DNA of 64,000 bases, from assembly GCA_028284905.1 (NCBI GenBank), contig JANQQU010000003.1, forward strand, positions 126,001 through 190,000. The letters run 5' to 3'. A model generated the notes under the pieces. The model had not been told where the DNA came from. It worked only from the letters and a program-made list of their open reading frames with translations, and searched no databases. Every line of letters starts with the position of its first letter. Positions within the stretch are counted from its first letter, which is position 1. The DNA is from Calditrichia bacterium. GTDB taxonomy: Bacteria; Calditrichota; Calditrichia; RBG-13-44-9; J075. Below, piece by piece: positions 43,168 through 51,078 of the stretch. A program made the position numbers and the translations under genes.

Positions 43168-44424
43168 TTAACGGGACTTATAAACTTTACCATCCTTCAT
43201 TACAAAACGCACATTTTTTAAGGCCCAAATATCTTCCAGAGGATTTTCCTCCACAGCAATAATATCCGCGGCCAAACCTGCCTTGATTGCGCCCCGCACA
43301 TTTCCCACGCCGCACAATTCTGCAGCATCAGTAGTCATTGCCCGCAGCATGTCCGCAGGAGAAATGCCGGCGGCCTGCCAACTTTCCAAATTCACCAGCG
43401 CCATTTCGCCCCGGGTGCGATCGCCAACTTCATAGAGGGCATCGCTGCCATAAACCAAATTCACGCCAATCCGCTGCGCGCGGCGAAGGCGATCAACGAG
43501 GATGTCATGACGACTGCCGCCACCAAACAACTCCAACACCCAACGCGGCATTTCCGTACCAACCAGGGCAACATTATTCGCTTTCGCCAGTTGAAGCACT
43601 TCATTACTCATTTGAGTGCCATGTTCAATAGAAGCGACACCAGCAGCAATCGCATTAATCGCCCCGGCTTCGGTATGGCAATGAGCGGCAACTTTCAATC
43701 CGGTTTTCGCGGCTTCATCCACGATCAACTTCAAATCTTCTGCCGAGTAGATATAGGGCTGATCGTCGACAACCACCTTGATTACTCGCGCCCCAAAATG
43801 GATGTTCTCCCGTACTGCTTTCAAAATTTCATCACGGGTATCCGCATGGAAATACTCAGGCACACCAGCCTCCGGCCGTTCGGCATGTAAATGCAGCTGA
43901 CCGCCAAACGGTGCAATAATTCGCCCGGAATTAATAATCGTTGGTCCGGGAATCAATCCGTTTTCAATCGCCCGGCGTAGTTCACTATCTGCATAATTTC
44001 CGGCATTGCCTAAATCCCGCACCGTGGTGAACCCAGCCGCGAGCATTTCCGCTGCTTTTGCCACACCGGTTAGCGCACGATAGGTTGTCGAATTTTGCAA
44101 GGTATAGGAAGTAAATCTTTCCGTTACCTGTCCCTGCCAGCTTTCATCGAGATCGACATCGGTGCAAAGATGGGTATGGGAATCGAACAAGCCGGGCAGT
44201 ACATGTTTATCGGACAAGTCGATAGTGGTTGCTTTATCCGGAATTACCAGCGCACTTCCCACTGCTGTTATCATCCCGTTCTCGATCAGGATTGATTGGT
44301 CATTGGCAATTTCCCCCGATGCCGGGTCGATCAGCTTCCCGGCCTTGATAACAATAACTTGCGCGTTTAAGAATTGAGGGATAAAAATAAGACAGATTAA
44401 AAACACCAGAGAGAATATGCGCAT
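43168..44424 (-). CDS. Exported amidohydrolase (imidazolonepropionase/prolidase-like)
   Basis: A 418-residue protein with signal peptide ('FSLVFLICLIFIPQFLNAQ'). The metal site of the amidohydrolase superfamily is visible: 'LFDSHTHLCTD' (H-x-H), a Lys in 'ARVIKVVVDDQ' likely to be carboxylated, His in 'VAAHCHTEAG' and 'ASIEHGTQM', and Asp in 'LVYGSDALYEVG'. It resembles the group of exported Xaa-Pro dipeptidase-like amidohydrolases; the substrate, probably a peptide or cyclic amide, is unknown. 'AAGGAG' precedes the ATG. Single gene. Confidence 0.87.
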   Translation of the reverse strand: MRIFSLVFLICLIFIPQFLNAQVIVIKAGKLIDPASGEIANDQSILIENGMITAVGSALVIPDKATTIDLSDKHVLPGLFDSHTHLCTDVDLDESWQGQVTERFTSYTLQNSTTYRALTGVAKAAEMLAAGFTTVRDLGNAGNYADSELRRAIENGLIPGPTIINSGRIIAPFGGQLHLHAERPEAGVPEYFHADTRDEILKAVRENIHFGARVIKVVVDDQPYIYSAEDLKLIVDEAAKTGLKVAAHCHTEAGAINAIAAGVASIEHGTQMSNEVLQLAKANNVALVGTEMPRWVLELFGGGSRHDILVDRLRRAQRIGVNLVYGSDALYEVGDRTRGEMALVNLESWQAAGISPADMLRAMTTDAAELCGVGNVRGAIKAGLAADIIAVEENPLEDIWALKNVRFVMKDGKVYKSR

Positions 44425-44519
44425 CGTTTTCTCCTTCCGGATCGCTATTCAGTATTAAACACGTTTTAAGCGCAGGAACTTTCCAGTTCCATCTAAATTC
44501 AATATTCCAAGATAAACGG

Positions 44520-45677
44520 CTAATAAATTTCAAATTTCGCCAGGCGTCCATCTAACGCGCCGCTGACAAGGGGAATTTTTCGCGAAGGCTTCAGGCCAAT
44601 CGCGCCGATCAATTTTCGCTCCCCAAAATAGATATAGGCCACGCTGCCTTTGCAATGCTGTTTGAGATGATCGCCAAGTTTTTCGTACAATTCACCAACA
44701 ACATCGCTATTCCCCATACGAATGCCGTAGGGTGGATTGGTAACAATCACTTTATCCTGTAAATCTTTCAACTTTAGTGCGTCGGCTACTTTTACTTTAA
44801 TACGATCGCCGTACATCAAATGGCGATTATTGTATTTTGCTGCAGACACCGCCTTGTAAGAACTATCGCTCCCGGCAATCAATCCGGAAGGGAGCGGCCG
44901 TATTTGCTCGGACATTTCCAGTTGCACCGCCTCCCACTCATTCTGATCGTAATCGGGGAGATGTTTAAATCCAAAATTTTTGCGCTGATAATTGGCTGGC
45001 AGGCGACAGTAATGCATTAACGCTTCACTGAGAAGTGTCCCGGTGCCGCACATCGGGTCATAAAGTGGACGGCTCCCATCCCAGCCAGAAAGGCGAATAA
45101 TAGCTGCCGCCAAAGTTTCCTGCATTGGCGCGACATCGGTCTTCTTCCGATACTGCCGTTTATGTAATGCACCGCCGGCAACATCGAGGCTAATCGTGGC
45201 GCGATTATTTTCCAGATGCAGATTTAGCCAAACATCTGGCGTCTCCCGGTCGACGGAGGGGCGGTAGCGGTATTTTTCCCGGAAATAATCGGCGATGGCA
45301 TCCTTCAGGCGCAAGGCGGCATATTTGGAGTGGTGAATTTTGCTATTCGACACCTGGGAGAAGATCGCAAAGGTTTGTTTAAAAGTGAAGATTTGATCCC
45401 ACTCAATCTTCTTCGCCATTTTGTACAGTTGATCGGTATGATTTGCGGGAAAGCTCGCCAGCGGCGCCAGCACTCGGCTGATCAGGCGGGAGGCATAATT
45501 GATGCGATAGATCGTCTTCATATCCGCATCGAAATAGAGTCCCCGGTAGGCGGTATCAATATTAGTGGCACCAAGTTCCTCAAGCTCCGCTTTACCATAT
45601 TCTTCCATGCTGCCGGTAATCTGGGCAAAAAAACGGCCTTTATGCTGATATTCAAAATTTTTCACGTGAAAAAGCAT
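44520..45677 (-). CDS. THUMP-domain RNA (guanine-N2) methyltransferase, RlmL N-terminal type
   Basis: A 385-residue protein with THUMP domain (about 45-160, 'INYASRLISRVLAPLASFPANHTDQLYKMAKKIEWDQIF') and an AdoMet-dependent Rossmann methyltransferase: 'LYDPMCGTGTLLSEALMHYC' (motif I), 'AGSDSSYKAV' (acidic loop) and 'VIVTNPPYGIRMG' (N-P-P-Y catalytic motif). It matches the RlmL/YcbY N-terminal half or TrmN, which put a methyl group on guanine N2 in 23S rRNA or tRNA; 23S rRNA G2445 is the likely target by length and motifs. A parS-like palindrome overlaps its first codons. Confidence 0.87.
   Translation of the reverse strand: MLFHVKNFEYQHKGRFFAQITGSMEEYGKAELEELGATNIDTAYRGLYFDADMKTIYRINYASRLISRVLAPLASFPANHTDQLYKMAKKIEWDQIFTFKQTFAIFSQVSNSKIHHSKYAALRLKDAIADYFREKYRYRPSVDRETPDVWLNLHLENNRATISLDVAGGALHKRQYRKKTDVAPMQETLAAAIIRLSGWDGSRPLYDPMCGTGTLLSEALMHYCRLPANYQRKNFGFKHLPDYDQNEWEAVQLEMSEQIRPLPSGLIAGSDSSYKAVSAAKYNNRHLMYGDRIKVKVADALKLKDLQDKVIVTNPPYGIRMGNSDVVGELYEKLGDHLKQHCKGSVAYIYFGERKLIGAIGLKPSRKIPLVSGALDGRLAKFEIY
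45658..45673. other. Degenerate parS-like palindrome at the start of the rRNA methyltransferase gene
   Basis: 'TTTTTCACGTGAAAAA' is a perfect 16-bp palindrome differing from the parS consensus TGTTTCACGTGAAACA at the symmetric positions 2 and 15. It codes for 'FHVKN' near the protein start. Two kilobases from the three better sites. Confidence 0.35.
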
Positions 45678-45884
45678 CCTGTCATTACAATTCTCATTCT
45701 CCGCTCAATTAACGGGTTTATAAGAAAGCAGGCAAGCGCTCAGTAACTTAGTCGACGATTTACAGCGCACACACCAAAACCCAATAAACCCATTATAAAC
45801 AAACACTTAAAAACCAAACGCCAATAACACCATCGTGAGTAATCATTTGTTTTTAAACAACTTACAAAGAATATTTGTTGATCG

Positions 45885-45963
45885 GCCACCGATGAACACG
45901 GATACACACTGATTCAAATTTCTCAAAACATTTCATCCGTGAAAATCTGTGTTCATCTGTGGC
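45885..45963. repeat. Inverted GCCACGGAT-family element
   Basis: Arms 45885-45913 and 45935-45963 (29 bases each) pair with few mismatches; the left arm starts 'GCCACCGATGAACACGGAT', the right ends 'GTGTTCATCTGTGGC'. The rest of the 389-base gap 45678-46066 is A/T-rich with no gene visible. Confidence 0.75.
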
Positions 45964-46066
45964 TTAAAAAATCATACTAAACCATGAAGGAAGGCTAAGG
46001 ATTACCAGACGCACAAATCGGAATTTTAAGCGCATCAGAAACTGCCCTTAAACCGTATATTAAAGC

Positions 46067-46720
46067 ATGGATATTTTTCTACTTCCGAAAAGGAATGGCC
46101 GCTATCAAATTTACTCGAAGGCAGTTGCGGAAATTTTCAATGCATCAATGTCCGCAGCAGGGGAGAACGCAAAAAAACCGACAGCGCTTCCGGAAGAAAC
46201 CAATGATGGTCCACCACCCACCGCAGAAGCCCCCTCGACTGCCCGGCGAATTTGGCAGGCTTTAAAAGCGGGCTATATGACTTTAACGAAAGATCAACGC
46301 CGCCTGGAATCCACCCTGAAATCTCTCAACGAATCGGGCGACATTCAGCTGCACTACCCGGCAGCGCTCGATTCGAAGACAGCGCTGGAGATTTATCAAA
46401 CGCTCATTAGCGCCCAGGTAGACAAACATCGCAAGTGGCTGATCGTCGATGGGGCGCTTTTACCTTTCAGTGTAATTCTCACCTTAATTCCCGGACCGAA
46501 TGTGATTCTGGCATATCTTGCCTGGCGTACGCTCGGGCACTATCGATCTCACAAACATGCCAAGGGCTCACAGGCGAAGGAATATTTTGATTTTTATCCG
46601 GAAGCTGCCCTGGATGATTTACAAGAGTTGGTTGAAAGTCGCTGGATTCTCAAGCGAAAGGAAAAGATCAATCTCATTGGGGAGCGAATGAATATCCCGG
46701 ACCTGGCGAACCACTATTAA
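46067..46720 (+). CDS. Mit_KHE1-like (mitochondrial K+/H+ exchange-related) domain protein
   Basis: A 217-residue protein. After a Pro/Ala-rich linker (about 35-65) comes a helical region and one hydrophobic segment with 'LLPFSVILTLIPGPNVILAYLAWRTLGHYRSHKHA', which fits the short membrane hairpin and 'P-G-P-N-V' signature I associate with the Mit_KHE1 family, otherwise known from fungal and plant mitochondria. The N-terminus 'MDIFLLPKRNGRYQIYSK' is also typical of that family. Bacterial function is unknown. No ribosome binding site is obvious. NudC follows nine bases after the stop, so the two are likely co-transcribed. Confidence 0.6.
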   Translation: MDIFLLPKRNGRYQIYSKAVAEIFNASMSAAGENAKKPTALPEETNDGPPPTAEAPSTARRIWQALKAGYMTLTKDQRRLESTLKSLNESGDIQLHYPAALDSKTALEIYQTLISAQVDKHRKWLIVDGALLPFSVILTLIPGPNVILAYLAWRTLGHYRSHKHAKGSQAKEYFDFYPEAALDDLQELVESRWILKRKEKINLIGERMNIPDLANHY

Positions 46721-46729
46721 AGGCTATCT

Positions 46730-47539
46730 ATGAAAAATCGTTTTTTACCATCTGCAACGCCGCCGCCGCAACCGGCAGCAGCACCATTATACTTTCCATT
46801 TCGGGACGGTAAGCTGCTGGCGCCAGCCACAATAGGGAAGCAGCTGCTGAGCACTACAACATTTCAATTCAATCCCGGGGATTATCCGCAACAATATTTA
46901 GGAATGCTCGACAACCATCCCTGCTTCAGCGTTCAGCTTTCAACAAGCTATCTGATCCCGGAAGGATATGCTTTTTCTCATCTACGGAAGCTTTTCTTTG
47001 CAATGCCGGAGCTCCTCGCAATTATTGCCGGAAGAGCGAAGCAAATTGCCGACTGGGATGAAACTCACCGTTTCTGTGGGCGCTGTGCAACGCCGACGGT
47101 GCAACTACCGAACAACCATACAAAAGAATGCCCCAACTGCGGCCTGACTAGTTTTCCCCGTCTGGCACCGGCAATCATCGTGCTGGTTAATGATGGCGAG
47201 AAACTTCTTCTGGCGCGGTCGCCCAGATTTCCGGAAGGCATGTATAGCACACTGGCAGGATTTGTGGAACCGGGGGAGACTTTGGAAGAAGCAGTTGCCC
47301 GGGAAATCAAAGAAGAATCGGGCATCAGCGTAAAGAACATATCCTATTTTGGCAGCCAGCCCTGGCCGTTCCCACACTCATTAATGATTGGCTTTTTTGC
47401 AGAATATGCCGGGGGAGAGATCATCCTGGAGGACGATGAAATAGAAGATGCTCGCTGGTTCCGAAAGGATGCGCTTCCGGCAATCCCTCCAAAGTTCAGC
47501 ATTGCCCGTCGTTTGATAGACACATTCCTTAGCAGATAA
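46730..47539 (+). CDS. nudC: NADH pyrophosphatase / RNA NAD-decapping Nudix enzyme
   Basis: A 269-residue protein with all NudC hallmarks: a zinc ribbon ('FCGRCATPTV' and 'ECPNCGLTSFP'), the Nudix box 'GFVEPGETLEEAVAREIKEESGI' (catalytic Glu cluster) and the NudC-specific 'SQPWPFPHSLM' immediately after it. The enzyme hydrolyses NADH to NMNH and AMP and removes NAD caps from RNA. It follows the Mit_KHE1-like gene by nine bases and ends at a strong bidirectional terminator facing mnmG. Confidence 0.93.
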   Translation: MKNRFLPSATPPPQPAAAPLYFPFRDGKLLAPATIGKQLLSTTTFQFNPGDYPQQYLGMLDNHPCFSVQLSTSYLIPEGYAFSHLRKLFFAMPELLAIIAGRAKQIADWDETHRFCGRCATPTVQLPNNHTKECPNCGLTSFPRLAPAIIVLVNDGEKLLLARSPRFPEGMYSTLAGFVEPGETLEEAVAREIKEESGISVKNISYFGSQPWPFPHSLMIGFFAEYAGGEIILEDDEIEDARWFRKDALPAIPPKFSIARRLIDTFLSR

Positions 47540-47560
47540 TTACTGAACAACTAAAAGCAA

Positions 47561-47590
47561 AAAGGCTTCGCCAGAGCGGCGAAGCCTTTT
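47561..47590. terminator. Bidirectional terminator between nudC and mnmG
   Basis: 'AAAGGCTTCGCC' (47561-47572), loop AGAGC, 'GGCGAAGCCTTTT' (47578-47590), flanked by A-run on the left and T-run on the right; serves both convergent genes. Confidence 0.85.
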
Positions 47591-47606
47591 CAAAAACACT
47601 CAATAT

Positions 47607-47622
47607 CGTTTCACGTGAAACG
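47607..47622. other. parS: parS centromere site
   Basis: 'CGTTTCACGTGAAACG' is a perfect palindrome with the 14-base parS core GTTTCACGTGAAAC recognised by ParB (Spo0J). It lies just past the 3' end of mnmG. Confidence 0.85.
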
Positions 47623-47636
47623 TTTTTTAGCAAAAA

Positions 47637-49535
47637 TCACCCGGAAACTGTTTCACGTGAAACACCTCCGCGCTGTTTATGGGCTTTTTCCACGTAAACC
47701 ATCAGGATTGCCAGATCACTCTGACGCACACCGGATATCCGCGCTGCCTGTCCCAAGGAGACCGGTTTAATCTGCGCGAGCTTCTCCTGACTCTCCGCCG
47801 AGAGGGAAGTAATGGTAAAATAATCGATCCACTCCGGAATAGGGGTATTCTCCATTCGCTTGAACTTGTCGACCAGTTCCTGTTGGCGCTTTAGAAAACC
47901 GTCGTATTTCAGAACGAACTCAACTTCGGTCAGCGTTGCGGACTGATAAGGCGTTTCTCCATCCTCGCTTAAAAGACTGAGAAAGTTCTCAAGTTTCACT
48001 TCCGGACGCTTCAGCAATTGCCGCAGGGGAGTGGTTTGTTTGATCTCCGAATTGCTTTTCCCGTTGGGGAAGGCATTGAAGATTTCCGGAGAAACCGAGC
48101 GCGTCATCACCTTTTCGGTCAATTCTACGATCTCTGTCCGGCGCTGAATCATTCGTGCGTGGGTTTCGGCGCTCAGCAATCCAACCTGGCGGCCGGTATC
48201 CATCAAACGCAGATCAGCATTGTCATGCCGGAGCAGCAAACGAAACTCTGCGCGGGAAGTAAACATGCGATACGGCTCGAGGATCGTTTTATTGATGAGA
48301 TCGTCGATCAGCACACCAATGTATGCCTCGGAGCGATCAAGAATGATCTGCGGACGACTCAGCAACTTCTGAGCAGCATTAATGCCGGCCATCAATCCCT
48401 GCGCTGCGGCTTCTTCGTAACCGGAAGTGCCGTTAATCTGTCCGGCAAAGTAAAGATTGCCGACCAGCTTGGTCTCCAGGGTTGTATGCAGCTGATAGGA
48501 AGGGAAGAAGTCATATTCCACCGCGTAGCCCAATCGCAGGATCTGCGCATTCTCTAATCCAGTAACTGTGCGAATCGCTTTTTCCTGCACATCCGCCGGC
48601 AAACTGGTGGAGAATCCATTGACGTAAACTTCCGGATCATTAAAGCCTTCCGGCTCGAGAAATATCTGATGGCGATCCTTATCGGCAAAGCGCACCACTT
48701 TATCCTCAATAGATGGGCAGTAGCGGGGGCCAATACCGGTAATGGTGCCGGTGTAGATCGGCGAGCGATCGAGACCACTTTTCAGAAATTCATGGGTCTG
48801 CGGATTGGTATAGGTAATAAAGCAGCTCAACTGCTCTCGCTGAATCTCCTTGGTTTCAAAAGAGAAGGGCACCGGGGGATCATCCGGTTTTTGCTCTTCG
48901 ACCTGATCAAAATCGATGCTGCCGATATGAATCCGCGGCGGCGTACCGGTTTTCAAGCGCCCGGTGGCAAATCCCAAATCGACGAGATTCTCGGTGAGCC
49001 CTTTCACGGCCTGCTCGCCGGCCCGCCCGCTGGCAAGATTATTCAATCCAATATGAATGCAGCCATTCAGAAAGGTGCCGCAAGTAAGGATGAGCGCCCG
49101 GCAGGGAATACTGCTGCCATCTTCCAGCACTGCCGCAGAAACAGCACCGTTTTCCGTTTTCAGTCCACTAACCGATCCGGCAATGACAAAAAGATTCTCC
49201 TGGGCAAAAACCCGGCGCTGCGCTTCCAGCATATAAGCATTGCGATCCGCCTGCGCCCGCGGCGACCATACTGCCGGTCCTTTCGACTTATTGAGCATCT
49301 TGAAATGGATGCCGGTGGCGTCGATAATTTTTCCCATTTCACCGCCCAGCGCGTCGATTTCCCGCACCAGGTGTCCCTTCGCCAATCCACCAATGGCCGG
49401 ATTACAGGACATTTTTCCGATGGTTTCTTTTTTCAGGGTAACCAGGGCGGTCTTTAACCCCATGCGCGCTGTTGCCAGCGCTGCTTCTATACCGGCGTGA
49501 CCTCCACCGGCGATAATGACATCATATTTTTCCAT
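47637..49535 (-). CDS. mnmG: tRNA uridine-5-carboxymethylaminomethyl modification enzyme, FAD subunit
   Basis: A 632-residue protein starting at the ATG of 'MEKYDVIIAGGGHAGIEAALATARMG'; a frame extension of 13 codons to 49574 would be encoded by a parS site and is rejected. FAD site 'GGGHAG'; family motifs 'GPAVWSPRAQADRNAYM', 'TCGTFLNGCIHIG', 'RLKTGTPPRI', 'RYCPSIEDKVVRFADKDRHQIFLEPEG', and 'GLMAGINAAQKL'. With MnmE it builds the cmnm5 group at the wobble uridine of tRNAs. The last codons read 'GVSRETVSG' because a parS site is embedded there. Between mnmG and mnmE lie 133 bases with palindromes; usual origin-proximal context. Confidence 0.96.
   Translation of the reverse strand: MEKYDVIIAGGGHAGIEAALATARMGLKTALVTLKKETIGKMSCNPAIGGLAKGHLVREIDALGGEMGKIIDATGIHFKMLNKSKGPAVWSPRAQADRNAYMLEAQRRVFAQENLFVIAGSVSGLKTENGAVSAAVLEDGSSIPCRALILTCGTFLNGCIHIGLNNLASGRAGEQAVKGLTENLVDLGFATGRLKTGTPPRIHIGSIDFDQVEEQKPDDPPVPFSFETKEIQREQLSCFITYTNPQTHEFLKSGLDRSPIYTGTITGIGPRYCPSIEDKVVRFADKDRHQIFLEPEGFNDPEVYVNGFSTSLPADVQEKAIRTVTGLENAQILRLGYAVEYDFFPSYQLHTTLETKLVGNLYFAGQINGTSGYEEAAAQGLMAGINAAQKLLSRPQIILDRSEAYIGVLIDDLINKTILEPYRMFTSRAEFRLLLRHDNADLRLMDTGRQVGLLSAETHARMIQRRTEIVELTEKVMTRSVSPEIFNAFPNGKSNSEIKQTTPLRQLLKRPEVKLENFLSLLSEDGETPYQSATLTEVEFVLKYDGFLKRQQELVDKFKRMENTPIPEWIDYFTITSLSAESQEKLAQIKPVSLGQAARISGVRQSDLAILMVYVEKAHKQRGGVSRETVSG
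47649..47664. other. parS: parS centromere site inside the 3' end of mnmG
   Basis: 'TGTTTCACGTGAAACA' equals the Bacillus parS consensus at all 16 positions and is a perfect palindrome. It encodes V-S-R-E-T in MnmG. Confidence 0.92.
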
Positions 49536-49551
49536 TTTATAAACCGTTAAG

Positions 49552-49567
49552 TGTTTCACGTGAAACT
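49552..49567. other. parS: parS centromere site upstream of mnmG
   Basis: 'TGTTTCACGTGAAACT' matches parS at 15 of 16 positions with the full core palindrome. It lies 17 bases before the mnmG start codon (minus strand). Confidence 0.88.
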
Positions 49568-49571
49568 TTTT

Positions 49572-49605
49572 CAATTCGGAATTCCGAATTCGGAGTTCCG
49601 AATTG
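49572..49605. repeat. AATTCGGAATTCCGAATT palindrome and inverted repeat
   Basis: An 18-bp perfect palindrome (49573-49590) overlaps a larger inverted repeat with arms 'CAATTCGGAA' (49572-49581) and 'TTCCGAATTG' (49596-49605), directly beside the parS site and between mnmE and mnmG. Could be a transcript terminator after mnmE, but no T-run is present. Confidence 0.7.
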
Positions 49606-49668
49606 GATAGGTTGTTAATCTAAAGAAGATTCTCTGCTTGCTACACGCTTCTGTAAACTTTGCTGAAT

Positions 49669-51060
49669 TTATTTCCCAATGCAAAAGTTCGCAAAGATAT
49701 GATTCAGAACGTCTTCCGAGGTGGTTTCCCCGGTAATTTCTCCCAGGCTATCCAGGGCGAGGCGAATGTCGACGGCAAGAATTTCTTCCCCGGCGGCAAT
49801 CTCGATAGCGGAGAGGGCGTTTTCCAGACTACCGATAGCCTTCTCTAAAGCCAGCTTATGACGGGCACTGGTAACAACGACTTCTTCCGATTCAATGCTG
49901 ACATCATTAAACACCTGCGCTTTGATCGCCTGTTTCAAATCGTCGATGCCAGTGCTGGCTTTTGCGGAGATTTTAATCAACGGCAATTCCAGTGCAGCAA
50001 GCGCTGCGGTCACCGTGTTATCTTCACCTAAATCTATTTTATTGATCACCGGAATGACATGCAGCGTTTCCCGGTGATTGTCAATCAGTTCTAACAGCAC
50101 CTTATCATCTGCGGCCAACGGTTCATTGCCTTCGAAAATGCATAAGGCAACGTCGGCAGTTTCCATCTGTGCCAATGCGCGCTCTACGCCGATGGCTTCA
50201 ATCTGATCCTCGGTATCGCGAATACCTGCGGTATCCACTGCCTGCACGGCCAGGCCATCCAGCTCCAGATTCGCTTCGATGTAATCCCGGGTAGTGCCGG
50301 GAATATTGCTGACAATCGCCCGATCCTTTTCCAGAAAGGCATTCAACAAGCTGGATTTACCAACATTGGGTTTTCCCAAGATAAGCAGCTTTATCCCTTC
50401 CTGCAGCAGACGTCCATAGTCATAGGTGTCGAGAAAGCGGCAGATGCTGGTAATCGTATCCTCGATTTTCCGGCGCATTTCTTCCATCGGCATCACCTCG
50501 ATGCCTTCTTCGGAGAAGTCCAGATTGATTTCCAGCAGCGATAGATAGCTGAGAATTTCATCCTTGATCTTAAAAACCCGTTCAGACAGACGTCCTTCCA
50601 GATGACGTAAAGACTGGGTTAGGCTCTGCCGGGAACGAGCACTGATAATGCCGGCGACTGCTTCTGCTTGGGAGAGATCCATCTTGCCATTCATAAAAGC
50701 GCGGAAAGTAAATTCTCCCGGCTCGGCGATGCGTGCGCCATTATTTACCATTTGAGCAATAATTCGGTCAATGATCAACGGGTTGCAATGGCAGCTGATT
50801 TCCACAACGTCTTCCCCGGTATATGAAGCCGGGTTCCGGAAATACGTGGTAACCACCTGATCGATGACGGCCTCATTACTGCGATCGATAATTTCGTTAA
50901 AGATCGCCCGCCGCGCATCTTCCGCGGTGATCGGCCGCTTCAAAGCGGGATTTATCGCTGCAAGACTTTCGCTGCCGCTTAGCCTAATAACAGCAATGGC
51001 GCCATTCCCCAACGGAGAAGATAGCGCCACAATAGTATCATCTTCTGGCAGATATTTCAT
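49669..51060 (-). CDS. mnmE: tRNA modification GTPase
   Basis: A 463-residue protein: N-terminal tetrahydrofolate-binding domain ('DTIVALSSPLGNGAIAVIRLSG', 'YTGEDVVEISCH', 'EPGEFTFRAFMNGKMDLSQAEAVAGII'), helical domain, and inserted G domain ('GKPNVGKSSLLNAFL', 'DTAGIRDTEDQIEAIGVER', 'NKID'). It ends in 'ILNHIFANFCIGK', with the invariant Cys of the C-terminal C-I-G-K motif. It pairs with MnmG in wobble-uridine modification. It lies 19 bases downstream of yidC. Confidence 0.96.
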   Translation of the reverse strand: MKYLPEDDTIVALSSPLGNGAIAVIRLSGSESLAAINPALKRPITAEDARRAIFNEIIDRSNEAVIDQVVTTYFRNPASYTGEDVVEISCHCNPLIIDRIIAQMVNNGARIAEPGEFTFRAFMNGKMDLSQAEAVAGIISARSRQSLTQSLRHLEGRLSERVFKIKDEILSYLSLLEINLDFSEEGIEVMPMEEMRRKIEDTITSICRFLDTYDYGRLLQEGIKLLILGKPNVGKSSLLNAFLEKDRAIVSNIPGTTRDYIEANLELDGLAVQAVDTAGIRDTEDQIEAIGVERALAQMETADVALCIFEGNEPLAADDKVLLELIDNHRETLHVIPVINKIDLGEDNTVTAALAALELPLIKISAKASTGIDDLKQAIKAQVFNDVSIESEEVVVTSARHKLALEKAIGSLENALSAIEIAAGEEILAVDIRLALDSLGEITGETTSEDVLNHIFANFCIGK

Positions 51061-51078
51061 CTTATAATCCGTTCAGGA

